Assembly (NCBI GenBank): GCA_955652625.1
Contig: CATPBM010000129.1
Coordinates: forward strand, 1 to 6,100
Direction: 5' to 3'
DNA length: 6,100 bases
DNA from: an uncultured Steroidobacteraceae bacterium
GTDB lineage: Bacteria; Pseudomonadota; Gammaproteobacteria; Steroidobacterales; Steroidobacteraceae
Position 1 is the first letter of the stretch; the number at the start of each line of letters is the position of its first letter. Below are positions 1-5,637 of the stretch, in pieces. The notes beneath the pieces were generated by a model, which was not told the origin of the DNA, ran no database searches, and saw only the letters and a list, made by a program, of their open reading frames with translations. The position numbers and the translations under genes were made by a program.

Positions 1-98
1 AGCGAGTTCCACTCACCGCACAGCGGACACTGGCCCTGCCATTTGAGGGTTTCGCCCCCGCAGGAGCCGCACACGAACACCGGATTCAGGCGTGCCAT
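1..98 (-). CDS. radA: RadA, DNA repair/recombination ATPase (N-terminus only)
   Basis: Only the first 32 codons are present; the gene runs off the left edge. The translation begins MARLNPVFVCGSCGG and contains a four-cysteine zinc finger, C10-x2-C13 and C24-x2-C27, with WQGQCPLCGEW around the second pair. This is the signature start of RadA (Sms), a RecA-like DnaB-type ATPase that drives branch migration during recombinational repair in the cytoplasm. The ATPase and Lon-like domains lie outside the window. The ATG at 96-98 is chosen because it gives the family's usual short lead into the zinc finger. No good Shine-Dalgarno precedes it. A 7-bp direct repeat (CGATGGC at 94-100 and 105-111) places a second, out-of-frame ATG 11 nt upstream. 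The family call is firm; the exact start is less so. Confidence 0.93.
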   Translation of the reverse strand, partial: MARLNPVFVCGSCGGETLKWQGQCPLCGEWNS

Positions 99-157
99 CG
101 ATGCGCCATCGGTCGACTTTCAGCTAGGATTCGCGCCGGGGCGGCCCGAAAGGCTTC

Positions 158-171
158 TTTTGTGAACAAAA
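158..171. promoter_or_regulatory. Short palindrome in the radA/phosphatase divergent region
   Basis: TTTTGT (158-163) and ACAAAA (166-171) are perfect inverted arms around a GA centre, in the 179-bp gap between the divergent radA and phosphatase genes. An AT-rich dyad in an otherwise GC-rich gap is consistent with a dimeric regulator site, but no regulator is identified. No convincing -35/-10 pair was found for either gene. The position is seen; the function is inferred and uncertain. Confidence 0.3.
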
Positions 172-229
172 CCGCTCGGAGCCCCCGCCGGCGATGCTAG
201 CTTATGCCGGCTCGAATCGGGGACGGGAA

Positions 230-245
230 AGTGACGCGTATCACA
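230..245. promoter_or_regulatory. CRP/Vfr/Clp-like binding site
   Basis: AGTGA-CGCGTA-TCACA differs from the CRP-family consensus TGTGA-N6-TCACA at one outer base only. The GTGA and TCAC cores are symmetric with the correct 6-bp spacer. The centre (237.5) lies about 40 bp before the phosphatase ATG at 278 and about 140 bp before the radA ATG on the other strand. It could act on either gene: as a repressor or proximal activator for the phosphatase-FHA operon, or as an upstream activator of radA. Its location also argues that the phosphatase gene starts at 278, not at the upstream ATG at 194. Binding is inferred from sequence only. Confidence 0.45.
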
Positions 246-277
246 ATGTGTGGACCTCAGGTGGGTCAGGGCGCAGC

Positions 278-1102
278 ATGAGCTTGCGAAACAAGCTGCG
301 TTTCGTCGGACTCTCCGATACAGGCAAGGTCCGTGAGCACAACGAGGACACGATAGCCGTCGACCCGGATATCGGGCTGCTGGTGCTCGCCGACGGCATG
401 GGTGGCTACAACGCCGGGGAAGTCGCGAGCGGCATCGCGGTAAAGACCATCGTCAACCTGGTGCGCGAGCACGTGGAGCGCGAAGACCTGGCGGTAGCGG
501 ACCGTGAGTCGGGCCTGTCCCGTCCCAACATCATCCTGCGTGACGCCATCAGCCGTGCGAACAAGATCATCTACCAGACCGCGCGCACGCAGCCGCAGTG
601 CGAAGGCATGGGCACGACGGTCGTGGCGGCGCTGTTTTTCGACAACAAGGTGACGATCGCGCACGTGGGCGACTCGCGCCTGTACCGGCAGCGCAACGAC
701 AAGCTCGAACAGGTCACCATGGACCATTCCCTGCTGCAGGAGCTCGTGGACCGGGGGTTTTACTCGGCGGAAGAAGCGCAGCGGGCGGCGAACAAGAACT
801 ACGTCACACGGGCACTCGGCGTCGAGCCCAACGTGGACGTGGAAATCCAGGAGGTGCCCGTGAACAAGGGCGAGGTGTTCATCCTGTGTTCGGATGGCCT
901 ATCGGATATGGTTGAGGATGAAGATATTCATTTAACCATAAACACCTTTAGTGCTAATCTGGATACAGTCGCCAAACAATTGATTCAACTGGCCAATGAC
1001 AACGGGGGACGCGACAACGTCTCGGTAGTCATGGCGCACATCATGGATGCTTTCCCGGCTCGCACGAAGATTTTCGACAAGATCCTGGGTTGGTTCGGCT
1101 GA
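278..1102 (+). CDS. PP2C-family (PPM) protein serine/threonine phosphatase
   Basis: This is a 274-residue soluble phosphatase of the bacterial Stp1/PrpC/PppA type, which removes phosphate from Ser and Thr using two metal ions. All the main PPM motifs are present in order: SDTGKVREHNED (13-24, metal aspartate D24), LADGMGG (37-43, D39), GMGTTV (110-115), AHVGDSRLYR (128-137), TMDHSL (147-152), TRALG (177-181), CSDGLSD (204-210, D206) and GGRDNVSV (243-250, D246). It spans the full catalytic domain with no extra domains, membrane segment or signal peptide. The ATG at 278 is preferred over the in-frame ATG at 194: it has AGGG at 268-271 with 6-nt spacing, it gives the usual family N-terminus, and the extra 28 residues are nondescript and overlap a CRP-like site. 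The FHA gene begins 22 nt downstream. An AT-rich block covers roughly residues 208-238. The substrate is unknown; phosphothreonine proteins read by the FHA partner are a reasonable guess. Confidence 0.94.
   Translation: MSLRNKLRFVGLSDTGKVREHNEDTIAVDPDIGLLVLADGMGGYNAGEVASGIAVKTIVNLVREHVEREDLAVADRESGLSRPNIILRDAISRANKIIYQTARTQPQCEGMGTTVVAALFFDNKVTIAHVGDSRLYRQRNDKLEQVTMDHSLLQELVDRGFYSAEEAQRAANKNYVTRALGVEPNVDVEIQEVPVNKGEVFILCSDGLSDMVEDEDIHLTINTFSANLDTVAKQLIQLANDNGGRDNVSVVMAHIMDAFPARTKIFDKILGWFG
901..990. other. AT-rich compositional island inside the phosphatase gene
   Basis: Hand counting gives 38% GC for 901-1000 (32 of 90 bases for 901-990), against 62% for 801-900. The block uses codons otherwise rare in this window (TTA, ATA, AAT, ATT, AGT, CAA, TTG). 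It encodes the stretch between the SDGL and GGRDN motifs, roughly residues 208-238. The reading frame stays open and both flanking catalytic motifs are intact, so the gene is not broken. It may be a recombined segment, relaxed codon selection, or a sequence needed for local RNA structure. Confidence 0.75.
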
Positions 1103-1124
1103 CACGCGATAGAGGCAGAAGCAC

Positions 1125-1838
1125 ATGGCAAGGTTGGTCTTGAGCCTGGATGGCCAGGTGATGGCGGAATACAACATGAACAAGGAGCGCTACACCATCG
1201 GTAGGCTCCCTGACAACGACATCCGCATCGACAATGCCGCCGTCAGCGGTCACCACTCGCTCATCATCAACATCCTGAACGACTCGTTCCTCGAGGATTT
1301 GAACAGCACCAACGGCACGTACGTCAACGGCAAGCTCATCAAGAAGCATGCGTTGCAGCACGGCGACGTGATCACCGTCGGTCACCACCAACTGCGCTTC
1401 GTCGAGGACGACGAGCAGCAGGATGAATTCGAGAAGACCATGGTGATCCAGCCCTCCGCGCGGCCCGTGGAGAAGCTGCGCACCGCGGCCGAGGTAGCCG
1501 AGAAGGTCGGCGGAAGTCTCGGGGCGACCGGACGCACGCGCGCGCTGGCTGACGGTGCCGCGGCCCTGAGGAAAGCGAAACTGCAGGTTCTGTCCGGCGC
1601 ATTTGCCGGCCGTGAGGTCGAGCTCAGCAAGGCCCTCACCACCCTGGGACGCCCGGGGGTGCAGGTGGCGGCGATCACGCGCCGCGCCGAGGCGTATTAC
1701 ATCGTGCACGTCGACAGCGGCAAGGCAGATGACTTCCCGCTGCTGAACGGCACGCCGATCGGCGCCCAGGCGACCAAGCTCAATGACAACGACGTCATTC
1801 AGCTCGCCGGCGTGAAGATGGGGTTCTTCGTCAACTAG
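1125..1838 (+). CDS. FHA-domain protein with a second, degenerate FHA-like domain
   Basis: This 237-residue soluble protein has an N-terminal forkhead-associated domain, a phosphothreonine-peptide reader. The diagnostic residues are G26-R27 (TIGRLPDN), S41 and H44 (SGHHS), N60 to T65 (NSTNGT) and N68-G69. A charged, Ala-rich linker follows (about 97-150) and contains EKTMVIQP, with T105 a possible phosphosite. Residues about 152-237 resemble a second FHA fold: LQVLSG, TLGRPG (173-178), ITRRAEAYYIV (184-194), LLNGTPI (206-212), NDNDVIQL (220-227) and GFFVN at the end. There the Ser and His of the binding site are replaced, so it probably does not bind phosphothreonine in the standard way. AGAGG at 1111-1115 lies 9 nt before the ATG. 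The gene lies 22 nt after the phosphatase and is almost certainly co-transcribed, which suggests a reader/eraser pair. The target is not known. Confidence 0.9.
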   Translation: MARLVLSLDGQVMAEYNMNKERYTIGRLPDNDIRIDNAAVSGHHSLIINILNDSFLEDLNSTNGTYVNGKLIKKHALQHGDVITVGHHQLRFVEDDEQQDEFEKTMVIQPSARPVEKLRTAAEVAEKVGGSLGATGRTRALADGAAALRKAKLQVLSGAFAGREVELSKALTTLGRPGVQVAAITRRAEAYYIVHVDSGKADDFPLLNGTPIGAQATKLNDNDVIQLAGVKMGFFVN

Positions 1839-1841
1839 GTC

Positions 1842-1870
1842 GCGCGGCCGGCGCTGCAGGTCTTTAGCGC
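1842..1870. terminator. Possible weak hairpins in the convergent FHA/alr gap
   Basis: Only 25 bp separate the stop codons of the FHA gene (1838) and alr (1864). Two short alternative stems can form: GCGC 1842-1845 with 1851-1854 around a 5-nt loop, and GCGCT 1851-1855 with AGCGC 1866-1870 around a 10-nt loop. The second includes the alr stop codon. Neither is followed by a T-run on either strand, so this is not a canonical intrinsic terminator. Rho-dependent or overlapping 3' ends are just as likely. Confidence 0.2.
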
Positions 1871-2940
1871 GGCTCGAGCGGCACGCGCTGGCTAACGCTG
1901 CACAAGAGCTCGTACGGGATCGTACCGGCGTAGCGCGCCACTTCCTCCACGGCCAGGCCTTCGCCCCACAACACGGCCCGCGATCCGACCTCGACGTCGG
2001 TGCGCCCCGTGACATCCACCGCGATCATGTCCATCGACACGCGGCCCACGAGGGATGCGCGTTTACCGTTGATCAGTATCGGCGTACCGCTCCCGAGGCT
2101 CCGATGCACGCCATCCCCGTAACCGGCCGCCACAATCCCGACCATCGAGTCGCGCTGCGCTGTCCAGGCAGCCCCGTAGCCGACCGACTCGCCCTGGCCG
2201 ACGTGGCGCACGGCAATCACCGAGCTCATCAGGGTCATCGCCGGCTTCAGACCCAGGGCAGCGGCGGTTGCGTCATCAAAGGGCGAGGCCCCATAGAGCG
2301 CAAGTCCGGGCCGCACCCACTGGCAGCCCAGGGCAATGTCCCCAAAGAGTCCGGCGGAGTTGGCGATGCTGGTCTCGTAACCCAGGCCGCGGATGGCTTC
2401 GCGAAAACGCGCCAGCTGCCCGCTCGTGGCGCGCTCGTCGCGCTCATTCGCGCACGCCAGGTGAGTCATGACTCGCAGTTCGCGCGGCGCCGGCGTCAGC
2501 GCCCGGATGCGCGCCAGCGCGGCTGAAAAATCGCGCGGCCGGAAACCCAGGCGGTTCATGCCGGTGTCGATCTTGATCCACAGCGCAAAGCGCTCGGCGC
2601 TGCCGGCCTTCTGGAGCAGCTCGATCTGGCCGGCATCGTGCACCACCAGATCCAGGCCCTCGTGCGCGGCGTCCTCGAGCTGGGATGCCGCAAATACGCC
2701 CTCGAGGAGCACCACGCGGTTTGCGATCCCCGCTGCCCGCAACGCCAGGCCCTCTTCAAGCCGCGCCACGGCGAACGCATCTGCATCCCGGAGCGCGAGC
2801 GCGGTGCTCACCAGCCCGTGTCCGTAGGCGTTGGCTTTCACGACCGCAATCACCCGGGCGCGGCCCGCGTGGGCGCGAATGACGCTCAGGTTATGACGCA
2901 GGGCTTGGGTGTCAATGATGGCCCGGATGAGCCCACTCAC
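1864..2940 (-). CDS. alr: Alanine racemase
   Basis: This PLP-dependent cytoplasmic enzyme interconverts L- and D-alanine to supply D-Ala for peptidoglycan. The 358-residue length matches biosynthetic Alr of other proteobacteria (about 360). The PLP lysine is K35 in VVKANAYGHG (33-42). Other landmarks are KIDTGMNRLGF (123-133), NSAGLF (194-199), VRPGLALYG (209-217), the catalytic tyrosine Y255 in ESVGYGAAW (251-259), AAGYGDG (271-277), GRVSMDM (299-305) and the C-terminal YELLCSVSQRVP (343-354). The start is GTG at 2938-2940, overlapping the dnaB stop in a GTGA quartet. It is backed by GGAGGG (complement of 2950-2955) with a 9-nt spacer, so translational coupling to dnaB is likely. The dnaB-alr pair is a familiar gammaproteobacterial arrangement. 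No anomalies were seen. Confidence 0.97.
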   Translation of the reverse strand: MSGLIRAIIDTQALRHNLSVIRAHAGRARVIAVVKANAYGHGLVSTALALRDADAFAVARLEEGLALRAAGIANRVVLLEGVFAASQLEDAAHEGLDLVVHDAGQIELLQKAGSAERFALWIKIDTGMNRLGFRPRDFSAALARIRALTPAPRELRVMTHLACANERDERATSGQLARFREAIRGLGYETSIANSAGLFGDIALGCQWVRPGLALYGASPFDDATAAALGLKPAMTLMSSVIAVRHVGQGESVGYGAAWTAQRDSMVGIVAAGYGDGVHRSLGSGTPILINGKRASLVGRVSMDMIAVDVTGRTDVEVGSRAVLWGEGLAVEEVARYAGTIPYELLCSVSQRVPLEPR

Positions 2941-4343
2941 CGCAGCACGCCCTCCGCGTACGAGTCCGGCGCGTAGTTGGCGAAGCGCGTGAACTGTCCC
3001 TGGAACGTCAGCAGGAAGGTGCCGATCTCGCCGTTGCGGTGCTTGACGAGGTCGATCTCCGCGATGCCTTTCTTGGTCGTGTTGCGGTCGTAGACCTCTT
3101 CGCGATAGATGAGCAGGACCATGTCAGCGTCCTGTTCGAGAGATCCGGATTCGCGCAGATCGGACATCACCGGTCTCTTGTGCTCGCGTTGCTCGACTGC
3201 ACGATTCAGCTGCGAGAGTGCAATCACCGGCACCTGCAGTTCCTTGGCGAGCGCCTTCAATCCGCGGGAGATTTCCGCAATCTCGGTAGCACGGTTCTCG
3301 TTGGTGCCGGGCACCTGCATGAGCTGCAGGTAGTCGACCACGACGAGGCTCAAGCCGTGCTCGCGTTTCACCCGGCGCGCGCGCGCGCGCAGCTCCGTTG
3401 GATTCAACGCCGGCGTCTCGTCCACGAAGATCTTCGCTTCCGAGAGCTGGCTGGTCGCGCCGGTGATGCGCACCCAGTCCTCATCGGAGATGCGTCCGCT
3501 GCGCAGGCTGTTGAGCGGCACCCCGCCGATCGAGGCCAGCATGCGGGTGATGACCTGCTCGGAGGGCATTTCCATGCTGAAGATCGCCACCGAGGCGCGC
3601 GTGCCCGGATGCACCGCCGCGTACTCGGCCATGTTCACCGCCAGCGTCGTCTTGCCCATCGAGGGTCGGCCGGCTACGATCACGAGGTCCCCGGGACGCA
3701 GCCCGCCGGTGAGCTTGTCGAACTCGGTGAAGCCGGTCGGGAGCCCGCGCATCTTGTCGGGGTTGTTGTGCCATTCGTCGATCTGATCGATGACTCCGGG
3801 AAGGATCTGGCGCACCGGCACTGCGCCTTCGCGGCGGCGGAAACTGCCTTCGGCGATCGCGAACACACGCTGTTCGGCGCGGTCGACCAGGGCACGCGCG
3901 GACTCGCCATCGTTGTTGAATACCGCGGAGGCGATGTCGGTCCCGGCGCGGATCAACTGCCGCAGCAGCGAGCGCTCGCGCACGATGTCGGCGTAGGCGC
4001 GCACATTGGCCGCGGTGGGCGTATCGCGCGCCACGGAGCTCAGGTATGCGAGCCCGCCCGCGCTTTCGAGCTTGCCGGTGCGCTCCAGGTGCTGCGATAC
4101 CGTGACCACGTCGCACGGCTTGCCCTCGCCAGCGAGCGCGCCGATGGCTTCGAAAATCAGCTGGTGGTCGGGGCGGTAGAAGTCTTCGCGGGTGACGGCA
4201 TCGGCGACGTTGTCCCAGGCCACCGGATCGAGCAGCAGCCCGCCGAGCACCGCCTGCTCGGCCTCGACCGAGTGGGGCGGGACCGGCGCGTCAAGCAGCG
4301 CGACCGAACCCGAATCCCCGCGCGTCTTGGCGGCACCGGCCAT
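2937..4343 (-). CDS. dnaB: Replicative DNA helicase DnaB
   Basis: This is the 468-residue hexameric 5'-3' helicase that unwinds DNA at the replication fork and binds primase. The N-terminal domain (about 18-125) carries the standard PPHSVEAEQAVLGGLLLDP start. The RecA-like motor contains Walker A GRPSMGKTT (225-233, K231), the catalytic glutamate E258 in FSMEMP, Walker B VVVDYLQL (334-341, D337), the sensor ALSQLNR (375-381) and the arginine-finger region KHRNGEIG (434-441). MSDLRESGSLEQDADM (393-408) is also typical. The length matches the family (about 470) and no intein is present. The ATG at 4341-4343 has AAGG (complement of 4353-4356) 9 nt upstream. It lies 24 nt after rplI and overlaps alr by 4 nt. 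A (GC)8 tract sits inside the gene at 3375-3390. Confidence 0.98.
   Translation of the reverse strand: MAGAAKTRGDSGSVALLDAPVPPHSVEAEQAVLGGLLLDPVAWDNVADAVTREDFYRPDHQLIFEAIGALAGEGKPCDVVTVSQHLERTGKLESAGGLAYLSSVARDTPTAANVRAYADIVRERSLLRQLIRAGTDIASAVFNNDGESARALVDRAEQRVFAIAEGSFRRREGAVPVRQILPGVIDQIDEWHNNPDKMRGLPTGFTEFDKLTGGLRPGDLVIVAGRPSMGKTTLAVNMAEYAAVHPGTRASVAIFSMEMPSEQVITRMLASIGGVPLNSLRSGRISDEDWVRITGATSQLSEAKIFVDETPALNPTELRARARRVKREHGLSLVVVDYLQLMQVPGTNENRATEIAEISRGLKALAKELQVPVIALSQLNRAVEQREHKRPVMSDLRESGSLEQDADMVLLIYREEVYDRNTTKKGIAEIDLVKHRNGEIGTFLLTFQGQFTRFANYAPDSYAEGVLR
3375..3390. repeat. (GC)8 dinucleotide tract within dnaB
   Basis: Eight uninterrupted GC units encode alternating Arg and Ala (about residues 319-323) in the DnaB motor domain. 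Alternating purine-pyrimidine tracts of this kind can adopt Z-form DNA and can slip in replication. Here any non-triplet slip would destroy an essential gene, so it is probably a codon-usage by-product and not a switch. Confidence 0.8.
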
Positions 4344-4367
4344 CGCGACCTGCCTTGATTGCCTGAG

Positions 4368-4817
4368 TTACTCTTCGGCGACAATCGCCACCTGCAGCGG
4401 CACGTCGATGTCGGCGTGCAGGTGCAGGTTTACCGTGTGCTCCCCCACCATGCGCAACGGACCCGTGGGCAGGCGCACCTCGCTGCGCTCCACCTTGAAG
4501 CCATCCCGCGTGCAGGCTTCCGCGATGTCGCTGGTGCCGATCGAGCCGAAGAGCTTGCCTTCGGTGCCGGCCTTGGCATGGATGGTGAGCTTGAAATCCT
4601 TCATGGCCGCCGCCCGCTCCTCCGCGGAGCTGAGGTGCTCGCGCGCCAGGCGCTCGAGCTCCGTGCGCCGCGCCTCGAAGCGCGCGATATTGTCCGCGGT
4701 GGCGAGCGTGGCCTTGCCCTGCGGCAGAAGGAAATTGCGTCCGAAGCCGGAGCGCACTTTCACGCGATCGCCGATGTTGCCGAGATTGGCGACCTTCTGC
4801 AGGAGAATGACTTCCAT
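4368..4817 (-). CDS. rplI: 50S ribosomal protein L9
   Basis: L9 is 149 residues long, the same as in E. coli. Its N-terminal RNA-binding domain begins MEVILLQKVANLGNIGDRVK and continues with VRSGFGRNFLLPQGKA (21-36), the most conserved L9 block. A long connecting helix (about 41-75, ARFEARRTELERLARE) leads to the C-terminal domain with KLFGSIGTSDIA (88-99). It binds 23S rRNA at the base of the L1 stalk and helps maintain reading frame. The start is ATG at 4815-4817. Its Shine-Dalgarno GAGG (complement of 4826-4829) overlaps the rpsR stop codon, with an 8-nt spacer. An in-frame extension upstream of this ATG is open but crosses rpsR and rpsF and is not coding. It lies 11 nt after rpsR and 24 nt before dnaB. 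Confidence 0.98.
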   Translation of the reverse strand: MEVILLQKVANLGNIGDRVKVRSGFGRNFLLPQGKATLATADNIARFEARRTELERLAREHLSSAEERAAAMKDFKLTIHAKAGTEGKLFGSIGTSDIAEACTRDGFKVERSEVRLPTGPLRMVGEHTVNLHLHADIDVPLQVAIVAEE

Positions 4818-4828
4818 CGCGATAGCCT

Positions 4829-5086
4829 CTAGTGCTGATCGGTGTAGGGCAGCAGCGCGAGGAAGCGCGCGCGCTTGATGGCCACCGCGAGCTGGCGCTG
4901 GTAGAAGGACTTCGTGCCGGTGATGCGGCTCGGAACGATCTTGCCTGTCTCGGTGACGTAGCCCTTGAGCGTGGCGAGATCCTTGTAGTCGATCTGCTTG
5001 ACGCCTTCGGCGGTGAACCGGCAAAACTTCTTGCGGCGTGAGAAGCGGCTGCCGCCGCCTCCGCGCCCTTCTCTGGACATTGCCAT
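4829..5086 (-). CDS. rpsR: 30S ribosomal protein S18
   Basis: S18 is 85 residues here, about 10 longer than E. coli S18 (75). The conserved core is [12 protein letters not shown] (17-28), [26 protein letters not shown] (32-57) and the C-terminal [19 protein letters not shown] (63-81). The extra length is a glycine- and arginine-rich N-terminal tail ([12 protein letters not shown], 5-16). S18 forms a heterodimer with S6 on the platform of the small subunit. Two ATGs lie close together, at 5084-5086 and 5078-5080. The first has GAGG (complement of 5097-5100) 10 nt away and the second 16 nt, so the first is chosen. No priB gene separates it from rpsF: the gap is 47 nt. Confidence 0.97.
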   Translation of the reverse strand: MAMSREGRGGGGSRFSRRKKFCRFTAEGVKQIDYKDLATLKGYVTETGKIVPSRITGTKSFYQRQLAVAIKRARFLALLPYTDQH

Positions 5087-5133
5087 GGTGCTTGATCCTC
5101 GAATTCGTTAAGTGCGGAAGTGCCAGGGCGTGC

Positions 5134-5547
5134 TCAGGGGCTCTCGCCGGCGTTGTCTTCGTCCTCGGCAGGCGCCGCGATGTCATCGCGCGGGCGCTCG
5201 CGGCGCCGGCCACCCTCGGCTTCCTCGTCCGCAGCCTTCGCCATCGGGGAGGGATCGGTCACGGCGGCGTCCATATTCACGACCAGGTGGCGCAACACCG
5301 CGTCGCTGAAGCGGAAGCCCCCGGTCAGCTCATCGAGCGTCTTCTGATCGGTCTCGACGTTCATCAGCACATAGTGCGCCTTGTGCACCTTGGACAGCGG
5401 GTAGGCGAGCTGGCGACGCCCCCAGTCCTCCAGGCGATGCACGTGGCCACCGCCAGCGGCGATCATGCCCTTATAACGCTCGATCATCGCGGGCACCTGC
5501 TCGCTCTGATCCGGATGCACCAGGAATACGATCTCGTAATGCCTCAT
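5134..5547 (-). CDS. rpsF: 30S ribosomal protein S6
   Basis: S6 is 137 residues and the first gene of the rpsF-rpsR-rplI-dnaB-alr chain. The ferredoxin-like core starts [19 protein letters not shown] and includes [17 protein letters not shown] (37-53), [10 protein letters not shown] (56-65), [17 protein letters not shown] (74-90) and the core end around residue 95. Residues about 98-137 form a charged, presumably disordered tail with an Arg cluster (RRRERPR, 114-120) followed by acidic residues and ending GESP. E. coli S6 ends in glutamates extended by RimK, a feature not seen here. The ATG at 5545-5547 is preceded by a strong AAAGGAG (complement of 5554-5560) with a 6-nt spacer. The leader can fold over this site. 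S6 with S18 is a known autoregulator of its own mRNA in several bacteria. Confidence 0.97.
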   Translation of the reverse strand: MRHYEIVFLVHPDQSEQVPAMIERYKGMIAAGGGHVHRLEDWGRRQLAYPLSKVHKAHYVLMNVETDQKTLDELTGGFRFSDAVLRHLVVNMDAAVTDPSPMAKAADEEAEGGRRRERPRDDIAAPAEDEDNAGESP

Positions 5548-5553
5548 TGTGTG

Positions 5554-5606
5554 CTCCTTTCGGATTGAGCCGCCCGGATTTAAGGCTGTCCCGGTGGGGC
5601 AAGGAG
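5554..5606 (-). promoter_or_regulatory. rpsF leader structure that may mask the Shine-Dalgarno (possible S6:S18 autoregulatory element)
   Basis: On the mRNA strand, CUCCUU (complement of 5601-5606) is a perfect complement of AAGGAG in the rpsF ribosome site (complement of 5554-5559). Immediately 3' of CUCCUU, a second stem can form between GCC-C-C-A-CCGG (5591-5600) and CCGG-G-C-GGC (5569-5577), with a one-base mismatch, a bulged A and a 13-nt loop. Together these make one stacked hairpin whose base hides the ribosome site and leaves a 9-nt bulge, UCAAUCCGA, containing CCG. S6:S18 is known to recognise a CCG-containing bulge in rpsF leaders of other bacteria. Whether this fold is that motif is inferred. 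The pairing was done by hand without energy calculation. Confidence 0.4.
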
Positions 5607-5637
5607 ATCAGCGCGGAATCTGGCAATGCCTCGTGCC

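Noticed and set aside
194..277. Upstream ATG at 194 adding 28 residues to the phosphatase
   Set aside because: The extra residues match no PP2C feature, the stretch contains a CRP-like palindrome, and the ATG at 278 has a well-spaced AGGG.
1842..1870. Convergent gap as a strong bidirectional terminator
   Set aside because: The stems are only 4-5 bp and lack T-runs on both strands. Kept only as a low-confidence feature.
1041..2015. 324-codon open frame on the minus strand opposite the FHA gene
   Set aside because: It crosses the ends of the phosphatase and alr genes and the whole FHA gene, with no recognisable motif. It is a shadow of the FHA frame.
3039..4358. 439-codon open frame on the plus strand opposite dnaB
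   Set aside because: It lies wholly antisense to an intact, motif-complete dnaB. Its composition (rich in Arg, His, Gly, Ala) is typical of a high-GC shadow frame, and no domain is recognised.
4368..5213. 281-codon frame that would extend L9 upstream across rpsR and into rpsF
   Set aside because: The extension overlaps two clear ribosomal protein genes in another frame. L9 starting at 4817 has the exact family length and its own ribosome site.
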